A stretch of DNA of 64,000 bases from Clostridiales bacterium (GTDB lineage: Bacteria > Bacillota > Clostridia > Christensenellales > Aristaeellaceae), in contig SFNY01000024.1 of assembly GCA_004554085.1 (NCBI GenBank), forward strand, positions 27,428-91,427. The letters run 5' to 3'. How positions within the stretch are numbered: position 1 is the first letter of the stretch; every line of letters starts with the position of its first letter. A program made the translations under genes and the position numbers. Positions 45,312-53,944 of the stretch are shown here, in pieces. Below the pieces are notes generated by a model. That model ran no database searches and was not told the origin of the DNA. It saw only the letters and a list, made by a program, of their open reading frames with translations.

Positions 45312-46058
45312 ATGAAAAAGACGATTGCGATGCTGCTGGTTTGCGCGCTGATGCTGATGGGCTGCGCGCTGGCGGAAAAGCTGACGATGGGTTCCAGCTG
45401 CGACTTCCCGCCCTATGAGTACTACGACGACGAGACCGGCGAGATCGTGGGCATCGACGTGGAGATCGCATATGCGGTGGCCGAGAAGCTGGGCTGCGAG
45501 CTGGAGATTCAGGACATGCAGTTCGATTCCATCATCGCTGCCGTGTGCTCCGGCAAGGTGGACTTCGGCATGTCCGGCTTCACCGTCACCGAGGAGCGCA
45601 AGCAGAACGTGGATTTCTCCACGCCCTACACCACCGCGAAGCAGTCCGTTCTGGTTCCCGCCGAGACCAGCATCACCTCCGTGGACGACCTGTTCAACCC
45701 GGACAACGAGTTCAAGATCGGCGTGCAGATCGGCACCACCGGCGACCTGTACATCACCAGCGACGTGGAGGCCAACGGCCTGAAGCACAGCGTGGAGCGC
45801 TACAACAAGTACGGCGACGCGGTCATGGCGCTGCTGTCCGGCAAGATCGACTGCATGATCGTCGACGATCAGGTTGCCGTCAGCTTCGCCGAGGCGAACG
45901 AGGGTCTGGCGCTGCTGGACACCGCCTATGCGCTGGAGGAGTACGCCATCTGCTTCGCCAAGGAAAGCCCGCTGTACGCTTCCTTCAACGCCGCGCTGGA
46001 GGAGCTGCTGGCGGACGGCACCGTGCAGAGCATCATCGACAAGTACATCGCCGCCTGA
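45312..46058 (+). CDS. Amino-acid ABC transporter substrate-binding lipoprotein (SBP family 3)
   Basis: A 248-aa periplasmic-binding-type protein, likely a lipoprotein because its signal peptide has a lipobox LMGC. Family 3 motifs follow: TMGSSCDFPPYEYYDDETGE, GIDVEIAYAVAEKLGC, FDSIIAAVCSGKVDFGMSG and TEERKQNVDFSTPY. ATG 45312 is preceded by AGAGGG. No permease or ATPase gene is adjacent, so it works with a transporter encoded elsewhere. Divergent from argF, it may bind arginine, ornithine or another cationic amino acid; this is inference. Confidence 0.9.
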   Translation: MKKTIAMLLVCALMLMGCALAEKLTMGSSCDFPPYEYYDDETGEIVGIDVEIAYAVAEKLGCELEIQDMQFDSIIAAVCSGKVDFGMSGFTVTEERKQNVDFSTPYTTAKQSVLVPAETSITSVDDLFNPDNEFKIGVQIGTTGDLYITSDVEANGLKHSVERYNKYGDAVMALLSGKIDCMIVDDQVAVSFAEANEGLALLDTAYALEEYAICFAKESPLYASFNAALEELLADGTVQSIIDKYIAA

Positions 46059-46073
46059 TTATAACTTTGGATT

Positions 46074-46106
46074 GGCCCCGGATGCGCACTGCATCCGGGG
46101 CCTTTT
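46074..46106 (+). terminator. Terminator of the amino-acid binding protein gene
   Basis: A perfect 12-bp stem (GGCCCCGGATGC / GCATCCGGGGCC), loop GCACT, then TTTT. Confidence 0.9.
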
Positions 46107-46268
46107 CCTGCGCCGGATGTTATGACGATTTGTAACACTTTGGCGAAAAGATATAGAAATATGAAAAATATCAACCAATAGTTGCTTGCAAAGTTTGTTT
46201 GATGATGCTAGCATAAAATTATATGTTGTGTGTTATCGGCGCGGCGTGTGCCGGAGGGGAGGTTGGAA

Positions 46269-46973
46269 TTGCGCAGGAATATACAAAAGAAAGGGATTCA
46301 ACAGGTGCTCGAGCGGATTGTGCCTTCCTATGCGCGCATACCGCTTGTGCTTCTGGTCATAATAAACCTGATTGTCTATGAGGGCACGCAGTTTCTGATG
46401 CTGCATGCGAAGCACTGGGATCTGGCGCTGCCGCTGGACGAGCGCATCCCCTTCCGCCCGGCATGGATCGTGATTTACATTCTGGCCTACCTGCAATGGG
46501 CTGTGGGCTTCATTGTGATCGCCCGGGAGAGCCGGGCACGCTGCAACCGGGTGTTCATGGGCGAGCTTATCGCCAAGTTCATCTGCGGACTGTTCTTCAT
46601 CCTGCTGCCCACGCGGATTGACCGTCCTGTTGTGGAGGGTGGCGGCTTCATCGCCTGGCTGATGCGGCTGATCTATGCGGGGGATCTGCCCGGCAACCTG
46701 TTTCCCTCGATTCACTGCCTGGAGAGCTGGCTCTGCTTCCGGGGCGCAATCGGCATGAAGCGCGTGCCGCGCTGGTATGCGCCGGCGATGCTGGCGTTTA
46801 CGCTTATGGTGTTTGCGAGCACGGTGCTGGTGAAGCAGCACGTGCTGGTGGACATCCCCGCGGGCGTGCTGGTGGCCGAGCTGGGGCTTCTGCTGTCGGA
46901 TAAGCTCCGCGCGGGCAGGCTGCTGGAACGGCTGGAGGTCGCGCGGCTGCGGAGAAGAGGAGGGGAGGTGTGA
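46269..46973 (+). CDS. PAP2-family membrane phosphatase
   Basis: A 234-aa integral membrane protein with six spans and PAP2 motifs: NLFPSIHCLESW (motif 2) and TVLVKQHVLVDIPAG (motif 3); motif 1 is likely around RIDRPVVEGGG. The family dephosphorylates lipid phosphates such as phosphatidic acid or undecaprenyl diphosphate. No in-frame ATG lies near the N-terminus; TTG 46269 follows GGAGGGGAGG by about 7 bases and is my choice. First gene of a four-gene lipid operon; a weak promoter (TTGCAA, 17 bp, TAGCAT) lies around 46187-46214. Confidence 0.8.
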   Translation: MRRNIQKKGIQQVLERIVPSYARIPLVLLVIINLIVYEGTQFLMLHAKHWDLALPLDERIPFRPAWIVIYILAYLQWAVGFIVIARESRARCNRVFMGELIAKFICGLFFILLPTRIDRPVVEGGGFIAWLMRLIYAGDLPGNLFPSIHCLESWLCFRGAIGMKRVPRWYAPAMLAFTLMVFASTVLVKQHVLVDIPAGVLVAELGLLLSDKLRAGRLLERLEVARLRRRGGEV

Positions 46974-46978
46974 GTCAG

Positions 46979-48052
46979 ATGGAACGATCGGATCGCGCCC
47001 GGACGCAGTCGGGCGGTTTGAACGCGAAGCGGGAGGCGCTGTGGTCGCTGCTGTTTCTGCTGATTGCGGCGTGCACCGTCTGGGCGGTCTCCTCGCAGTC
47101 GAAGGACTTCTCCCTGGCGGGCTTCCTGGAATTCCTGCAGGGCGCGTCCATGCCGTGGCTGGTGCTGGCCTTTGTGTGCATGCTGCTCTCGGTGTGGTCC
47201 GAGGGAATGGCCCTCCTGCAAATTTGCAAGGGCTTTGGCCACGGAAGGCGCGCCTCGAACGGCTTCGTCTACGCGTCGGCGGACGTCTACTTCTCCGCCA
47301 TTACGCCCTCAGCCACCGGCGGTCAGCCTGCCAGCGCCTTCTTCATGATGCGCGACGGCATACCCGGGCCGGTGTCCACGGTGGCGCTGCTGCTGAACCT
47401 GATCATGTACACGCTCTCCATCGTGGTCATCGGCATCCTGTGCTTTCTGTTCCGGCCGGGGGTGTACCGCATGTTCAGCCCGCTGGCCAGGCTGATGATC
47501 CTGGTCGGAAGTGCAGTACAGTGCGGACTGGTACTGCTGCTGCTGCTGCTTTTGAAGAAGGAGAAGCTGCTGCACCGGGCCTGCGACGCGGTTCTGAGGG
47601 GACTTGCGAAGCTGCATCTGCTGCGCAGGCTGGACAGGAAGCGGGAGCGCCTGCGGACGGCCATCGACGACTACCGGCGGAACGTACAGCTGGCATCGGG
47701 TCAGGGCGGCATGCTCTGGCGCACCTTTGCGCTGAACCTGATGCAGCGCATGCTGCTGATCGCCGTGACCATGTGCGCGTTCCGGGCTGCGGGCGGCGCT
47801 GCGGAGCAGATGCTGGACGCCTGGGCGGTGCAGGGCTTTTCGATTCTGGGCTACAGCTTCGTGCCCATACCGGGCGCGATGGGCGTGGCCGATCTGATGT
47901 TGATGGACGGCTTCGGCCAGATGATGGCGCAGGAGAGCGCGGTCAATCTGGAGCTGCTGAGCCGGTCGATCTCGTTTTACAGCTGCATCCTGATCTGTGG
48001 TGCGGTGGTTCTGGTGAAATACTTGATGCAAAAAGTGAGGAAGCAAGCATAG
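46979..48052 (+). CDS. Lysylphosphatidylglycerol-synthase-like transmembrane (UPF0104/flippase-like) protein
   Basis: A 357-aa polytopic protein of the LPG_synthase_TM/UPF0104 family, with about eight spans and the family blocks YASADVYFSAITPSATGGQP and GYSFVPIPGAMGVADLM. It lacks the C-terminal aminoacyl-transfer domain of MprF, so a lipid flippase or glycolipid-transport role is more likely than lysine transfer. ATG 46979 is my start; GTG 46970 overlaps the previous stop. Position between PAP2 and pssA suggests membrane-lipid handling. Confidence 0.82.
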   Translation: MERSDRARTQSGGLNAKREALWSLLFLLIAACTVWAVSSQSKDFSLAGFLEFLQGASMPWLVLAFVCMLLSVWSEGMALLQICKGFGHGRRASNGFVYASADVYFSAITPSATGGQPASAFFMMRDGIPGPVSTVALLLNLIMYTLSIVVIGILCFLFRPGVYRMFSPLARLMILVGSAVQCGLVLLLLLLLKKEKLLHRACDAVLRGLAKLHLLRRLDRKRERLRTAIDDYRRNVQLASGQGGMLWRTFALNLMQRMLLIAVTMCAFRAAGGAAEQMLDAWAVQGFSILGYSFVPIPGAMGVADLMLMDGFGQMMAQESAVNLELLSRSISFYSCILICGAVVLVKYLMQKVRKQA

Positions 48053-48751
48053 ATGATCGGATATTACAATTACACGATGATACTGACCTACATGTCCCTG
48101 ATCTTCTCCGGCGTGGGCATCTTCGCGTCGCTCAGCGGCGGCGGACACCCCTACATCGGAATCTTCGCGCTGCTGGCCAGCGGCCTGTGCGACGCCTTTG
48201 ACGGCAGGGTTGCCCGCACCAAGAAGGACCGCAGCGAGCGGGAGTGCAGGTTCGGCGTGCAGGTGGATTCCCTCGCGGACGTGGTGGCCTTCGGCGTGCT
48301 GCCTGCCTGCATCGGCGTGGCGACGCTGCGCTGCTCGCCGCTGCTGCAGGAGCTGTTTGCGGAGGGCGGGCGCACCATGGTGCTGATTGCCCGGGGACTG
48401 GCCTACGCCGTGCTCCTGCTTTACATGCTGGCCGCGCTGATTCGCCTGGCCTACTTCAACGTCACCGAGGAGGAGCGCCAGAAGACCGAGGGCGGCGCGC
48501 GGCGCTACTTCACAGGCCTGCCCGTGACCTCTGCGGCGCTGATCTTCCCCACGGTGATGCTGCTTCAGTTCATCACGCCCATGGACATCACGCCCCTCTA
48601 TCTGGGCGTGGCGGTGCTGACGGGCTTTGCCTTCCTCGCGAAGTTCCAGATGCGCAAGCCGGGCATGCGGGGCGTGCTGATCATGGTGGCCATCGGCGCG
48701 GCGGAGTTCATCGCAATGATCATCCTCCGCTACTGCCTGCGGTTGCGCTGA
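48053..48751 (+). CDS. pssA: CDP-diacylglycerol--serine O-phosphatidyltransferase
   Basis: A 232-aa membrane enzyme making phosphatidylserine. The CDP-alcohol phosphotransferase signature D-G-x2-A-R-x-G-x3-D-x3-D appears as CDAFDGRVARTKK with FGVQVDSLADVVAFG. Type II Pss length and the following psd gene decide serine over other alcohols. It starts directly at the ATG after the TAG of the upstream gene. Confidence 0.9.
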   Translation: MIGYYNYTMILTYMSLIFSGVGIFASLSGGGHPYIGIFALLASGLCDAFDGRVARTKKDRSERECRFGVQVDSLADVVAFGVLPACIGVATLRCSPLLQELFAEGGRTMVLIARGLAYAVLLLYMLAALIRLAYFNVTEEERQKTEGGARRYFTGLPVTSAALIFPTVMLLQFITPMDITPLYLGVAVLTGFAFLAKFQMRKPGMRGVLIMVAIGAAEFIAMIILRYCLRLR

Positions 48752-48753
48752 GC

Positions 48754-49635
48754 ATGGAGCAGCTGCTACATAGCCGAACGGCCTTGCCCCGACCCCGGGA
48801 CGGAGCCGCGCTGCGCTTCCTCTATCACACGCCGGTGGGCAGGGCGCTGCTGCGTCCGCTGTGCGCGCGTCCGATCTCGCATCTTTGCGGGCGATTTCTG
48901 GACTCTCCGCTGTCAAAGCCGCTGATCCGGCCCTTTGTGCGCAGGAATGGCGTCCGCCTGGAGGACTTCTTCTCGGACGGCTTCCGCTGCTTCAATGATT
49001 GCTTCAGCCGCAGGATTCGCCCGGAGCTTCGCCCGATGGATGCTTCTCCGGACGCGCTGGTGGCTCCCTGCGACGGCCTGCTCAGCGTCTATCCCATCCA
49101 GAGGGGCACGGTGATCCCCGCCAAGCAGAGCCTGTACACCATCGATGACCTGCTGGGCGGCGATCCTGCGGCGTCGCACTTCGAGGGCGGCGCATGCCTG
49201 GTGTTCCGCCTGTGCGTGAACCACTACCACCGCTACTGCTATCCCGACGGCGGACGGCCGCTGCGCAGCGCCTTCATTCCCGGGGAGCTGCACACGGTGC
49301 GGCCCATCGCGCTGGAGCAGATGCCGGTGTTCGTGCGCAACTGCCGGGAGTACGCGCTGCTTGAGACCGATCATCTGGGCACGGTTGCGCAGATCGAGGT
49401 GGGCGCGATGCTGGTGGGGAGAATTGCCAACCATCCCGCACCGGAGCGCTTTGAGCGCGGCGATGAGAAGGGCATGTTCCTCTACGGCGGCTCCACGGTG
49501 ATCCTGCTGATCGAGCCGGGGAAGCTGAGGATTCCCGAGGAGGCCTTTGCGCTCTCTGCGGAGGAAAAAGAGATCCCCGTCTGCATGGGCGAACGCATCG
49601 CCGACCTAGCGGATGCGGCTCAAAAAACGGCATAA
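48754..49635 (+). CDS. psd: Phosphatidylserine decarboxylase proenzyme
   Basis: A 293-aa membrane-associated pyruvoyl enzyme that turns phosphatidylserine into phosphatidylethanolamine. The autocleavage motif is FLYGGSTVILL near the C-terminus (Ser becomes the pyruvoyl group), with DGFRCFNDCFSRRIRPE, APCDGLLSVYP and NHYHRYCYPDGG upstream. ATG 48754 is 2 bp after the pssA stop. It completes the PE branch of the lipid operon. Its length fits the shorter bacterial form. Confidence 0.92.
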   Translation: MEQLLHSRTALPRPRDGAALRFLYHTPVGRALLRPLCARPISHLCGRFLDSPLSKPLIRPFVRRNGVRLEDFFSDGFRCFNDCFSRRIRPELRPMDASPDALVAPCDGLLSVYPIQRGTVIPAKQSLYTIDDLLGGDPAASHFEGGACLVFRLCVNHYHRYCYPDGGRPLRSAFIPGELHTVRPIALEQMPVFVRNCREYALLETDHLGTVAQIEVGAMLVGRIANHPAPERFERGDEKGMFLYGGSTVILLIEPGKLRIPEEAFALSAEEKEIPVCMGERIADLADAAQKTA

Positions 49636-49742
49636 TGATTGAAACAACGCGCTGCGGACGGGCGGATTTGCCCGCTGCGGCGCGTCTGTGCGCCCGGGAG
49701 ATGTGCGATTTGCGCATGCCGTACATCTTAATGCCGCCGAGC

Positions 49743-49772
49743 TTGACAGGCGAAGCGGGGTCTTGCTACAAT
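49743..49772 (+). promoter_or_regulatory. SigA promoter of pth
   Basis: TTGACA (49743-49748), an 18-bp spacer and TACAAT (49767-49772), 40 bp upstream of the pth ATG. The 100-bp stretch between psd and this promoter has no gene. Confidence 0.75.
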
Positions 49773-49811
49773 AAAACGATACTGAAGGATTGGGCTTGGA
49801 GGAAAAAGGGC

Positions 49812-50384
49812 ATGTATGTGATCGTTGGCCTGGGCAATCCGGGCAGAAAATATGAACACACGCGGCACAACGTGGGCTTCGATGTGCTGGAGATTCTGTC
49901 GCAGAAATATGATATTCCCATGCTGAAGCTGCGCTGCAAGGCGGTGGTGGGCGAGGGCACGATTCGCGGCCATCGCGTGGCGCTGTGCCAGCCGCAGACC
50001 TTCATGAACCTGTCGGGCGAGTCGGTGGTGCAGCTGGTGAACTGGTACAAGCCGGAGGAGGATCAGCTAATCGTGGTCTACGACGACGTGGACCTGCCGG
50101 AGGGCAAGCTGCGCTTCCGTCCCTCGGGCAGCGCGGGCACCCACAACGGCATGCGCAACATCATCTATCTGCTGGGACGCGACAACTTCCCCCGGGTGCG
50201 GGTGGGCATAGGACGACCGGCGGAGGGCTGGGACATGAAGGACTGGGTGCTGGCGACCTATCAGAGCAAGGAGCTTCGCCAGACCATGTTTGACGCGTAC
50301 AACAACGCGGCGGACGTGATTGCGGAATTGATTGACAAGGGCGTGGAGCCTGCCCGCCAGCTGGTGGGAAAGCTGAACGGATAA
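49812..50384 (+). CDS. pth: Peptidyl-tRNA hydrolase
   Basis: A 190-aa cytoplasmic enzyme recycling peptidyl-tRNA dropped from ribosomes. All catalytic residues are visible: Asn in GLGNPGRKY, His in TRHNVGF, Asn in QPQTFMNLSG, Asp in VYDDVDLP and SAGTHNGMRNI. I start at ATG 49812 (GGAGGAAAAAGGG); the frame extends to 49635 without homology. pth-mfd is a frequent order in Firmicutes. Confidence 0.95.
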   Translation: MYVIVGLGNPGRKYEHTRHNVGFDVLEILSQKYDIPMLKLRCKAVVGEGTIRGHRVALCQPQTFMNLSGESVVQLVNWYKPEEDQLIVVYDDVDLPEGKLRFRPSGSAGTHNGMRNIIYLLGRDNFPRVRVGIGRPAEGWDMKDWVLATYQSKELRQTMFDAYNNAADVIAELIDKGVEPARQLVGKLNG

Positions 50385-50402
50385 GAACTGCCTGGAGGAA
50401 GT

Positions 50403-53400
50403 ATGAAGGAGACGTTGAACTGCCTGTTTGAACCCCTGGAGCGCCTGGAGTCCTTTCAGACGCTGAACGAGGCGATTGGGGCGGGAAAGCGACATGCTCG
50501 CCATGCACATGACCGAGGATCTGAACGTGCTGCTGGAGGGCGGTGCGCGGCTGCTGCCCGGTCGGGACATATCCTTCGTCAAATCCTCCGCGGCTAGCCG
50601 GGATCTGGCCATGCGGCGCATCGACGTCATCGGCGCGTGCGTCACCGGTGCGGTGCAGGCGCTGGTGGTGCCGGTGGACGCGGCGCTGCACCGCATGCTG
50701 CCCCCGCAGCGCTTCAAGGAGCACGTGGTGGCGCTGGACGAGTCCGCGCGCATGGAGCCCAATGACCTGATGCAGCTGCTGACCGACGCGGGCTACGAGC
50801 GCGTGCAGCTTGTCGAGGCCCGGGGCCAGTGCGCGCTGCGCGGCGGCATCCTGGATGTGTACCCCGTCGGTGAGCCCAACGCGCTGCGCATCGAGTTCTT
50901 CGACGACGAGATCGACTCCATCCGCAGCTTCGATGTGATGACCCAGCGCTCCATCTCCCGCAGGGAGTCTGCGCGCATCTATCCGGCCAAGGAATTTCTG
51001 CTCACGCAGGATGAGGCCCGGCGCGCGGCCCAGTTCTTGCGCTTCGAGCTGAAGAAGCGCAGCGAAAATCCGGCGCAGGCAAATCGCCAGAGGAAGCTGG
51101 AGACGGAGTTTGGTCTCGCGCCCTTCGAGGAGTTTTTGAAGGCCTCTGCGGAGGATGAGAAGGAGAGCGGCGCGGACGCGGAGCGCGCGACCATCGCATC
51201 CAGCCGCGACCGGAGCTTTTTGCAGGTCATCGATGCGCTGGAGACGGGCCGCAGCTTCGACGGCGCGGAATCCATCCTGCCGGTGCTGCTCAACGCGGGC
51301 AGCACGATCCTTGAATACTTCGACGATCCGATGATCGTATTCGACCAGCCGGAGCGCCTGCGCGAACGCAGCGAGAACCGCTTTCTGGAGTTCAAGGAGC
51401 TGCTGACGGCGGCGCTGGAGCGCGGCGACGCGCTTCCGGTGCAGGCGGAGCTGCTGCTGAGCTACGACCAGCTGCTGTCCCGGGTGGACGGGCGTGGCGT
51501 GCTGCTCACGAACCCCTTTCTGCGCACGGAACGGGACTTCAAGCCCCAGGCGCTGATTCAGATCGAGAGCCGCAACGCAACCGGCTACCAGGCGAACATC
51601 AAGGAACTGGCGCTGGACCTGGAGAAGTGGCGGAAGGACGGCTGGCAGGTGGCCCTGCTGGCGGGCGGCGTGGCCCGCAGCGAGCGCTTGCAGCAGGCGC
51701 TGAAGAATCAGGACTGCGCGGCGGAGTTTCTGCCGGAGCCGCCGCAGGCGCTGCCGGAGGGGGAGGTCAGGATCCTTCCGCTGGCGCTGAACCGGGGCTT
51801 CCTCTATCCGGAGATCAAATTTGCGCTGGTGTCCGAGTCCGACGTCTACGGCATGAACCGCCAGAAGAGCCGCAGCCGTGCGCGCTCGGGCGAGAAGATC
51901 GCCGCCTTCACCGATCTGAAGGTGGGCGATTACGTCGTACACGAGAATCACGGCGTGGGCCAGTTCATGGGCGTGGTGCGCCTGGCCAGCGAGGGCACCT
52001 ACCGCGACTTTCTGCACATCCGCTACCAGGGCACCGACAAGCTGTACGTGCCCACGGATCAGCTGGACCGGGTGCAGAAGTACATCGGCTCCGAGGGCGA
52101 AGCGCCCAAGCTGAACCGCCTGTCCGGCGGCGAGTGGCAGCGGCAGAAGAGCAAGGTGCGCCAGTCCATCAAGGACATCGCGGGCGATCTGCTCAAGCTC
52201 TACGCACAGCGCGAGGCCGTGCCGGGCTACGCCTTTGAGAAGGACACGCCCTGGCAGCGGGAATTTGAGGACAACTTCCCCTACGAGGAGACGCCGGATC
52301 AGCTGGCCGCCATCGAGGACATCAAGCGCGACATGGAGAAGCCCAAGGTGATGGACCGCCTGCTCTGCGGCGACGTGGGCTACGGCAAGACCGAGGTGGC
52401 CCTGCGCGCGATCTTCAAGGCCGTGATGAGCGGCAAGCAGGCGGCGATGCTCGCGCCCACCACGATTCTGGTGCAGCAGCACTACGCCACCATGCTGAAT
52501 CGCTTTGCGGGCTTCCCGGTGAAGGTGGAGGTGCTCAGCCGCTTCAAGACTGCGGCGGAGCAGAAGCAGATACTCAAGGAGCTCAAGGAGGGCTCGGTGG
52601 ACGTGGTGGTGGGCACCCACCGGCTGCTTGCCAAGGACGTGGAGTTCAAGGATCTGGGCCTGCTGGTGGTGGACGAGGAGCAGCGCTTCGGCGTGACCCA
52701 CAAGGAGGCCATCAAGAAGCTCAAGCAGTCCATCGACGTGCTGACCCTCACTGCCACGCCGATTCCCCGCACGCTGCACATGTCCATGGTGGGCATCCGG
52801 GACATGAGCCTGCTGCAATCCCCGCCGGAGGAGCGCTATCCGGTGCAGACCTACGTGGTGGAGTACTCCGACGGCCTGTTGCGCGACGCCATCCTGCGGG
52901 AGCTCAGCCGCGGCGGTCAGGTCTACGTGCTCTACAACCGGGTGCAGACCATCGAGGTGATGTACACCCGGCTCAAGCGGCTTGTGCCCGAGGCGCGCAT
53001 CGCCGTGGGCCACGGCCAGATGCGGGAGCACGCCCTGGAGGACGTGATGCTGGACTTCTACGAGGGCAAGTACGACGTTCTGCTGTGCAGCACCATCATC
53101 GAGGCCGGTCTGGACGTGCCCCGGGCGAACACGCTGATCGTCTGCGACGCGGACCGCTTCGGCCTGTCCCAGCTCTACCAGCTGCGCGGTCGCGTGGGCC
53201 GCAGCAACCGCCTGGCCTACGCCTACCTCACCGTCAATCCCAACAAGGTGCTCACCGAGGCCGCCGACAAGCGGCTCAACGCCATCCGGGAGTTCACGGA
53301 GTTCGGCTCCGGCTTCCGCGTGGCCATGCGCGATCTGGAGATTCGCGGCGCGGGCAACCTGCTGGGCAGCGAGCAGAGCGGATTCATGGCCTCGGTGGGC

Positions 53401-53943
53401 TACGACCTGTACGTGAAGATGATCGAGGATACCGTGCGTGAGATGCGCGGCGATGCCTCCATGGGCGACATCGAGACCCGCGTGGACGTGAAGATGGACG
53501 CCTATCTGCCCCAGGAGTACGTCTCCAGCGACCTGCTGCGGGTGGAGATGTACAAGAAGATCGCCACGATCCGCAATCAGGAGGATCGGGACGACATGAT
53601 CGAGGAGCTGATCGACCGCTTCGGCGACCCGAACCGCCCCGTGATGAACCTGATCGAAATCGCCAGCCTGAAGGCGCTGTGCAGCCAGCTGGGCATCGAC
53701 TATGTGACGGTGCGCAACGGCGATCTTATGATGCGCTTCTCCATTGCTGCGGACGTCGATCTGGTGCGGGTGCTGATGGCGATCAGAAAATACCCGGAAT
53801 GCCTGCGCATGCAGGGCGGAAATCCACCGACTCTGGTCTATTTCAAGGCAAATGCGTCGGCGGAGGAGCTGATGCGCGGCGCGGTGGACGTGATGCAGCG
53901 CGCGGTGCAGGACTACCTGGCCGCGGCGGAGAGCGAGGACTGA
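50403..53943 (+). CDS. mfd: Transcription-repair coupling factor Mfd, N-terminus disrupted
   Basis: Superfamily-2 ATPase that frees stalled RNA polymerase and recruits UvrA. From about 50494 to the stop the protein is intact: UvrB-like RIDVIGACVTGAVQALVVP, RNAP-interaction domain (LKVGDYVVHENHGVGQF), Walker A GDVGYGKTEVALRAIF, DEEQRFG (DExQ box) and TRG motif region. At the 5' end the good start (CTGGAGGAAGT-ATG at 50403) gives MKETLNCLFEPLERLESFQTL... up to GAGK at about 50489 in one frame, and ESDMLAMHMTEDL follows at once in the next. About 35 residues of domain 1a are missing and the frame changes. Without this start, TTG 50476 or ATG 50494 would have to be used, both without ribosome site. 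Confidence 0.88.
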
Positions 53944-53944
53944 C

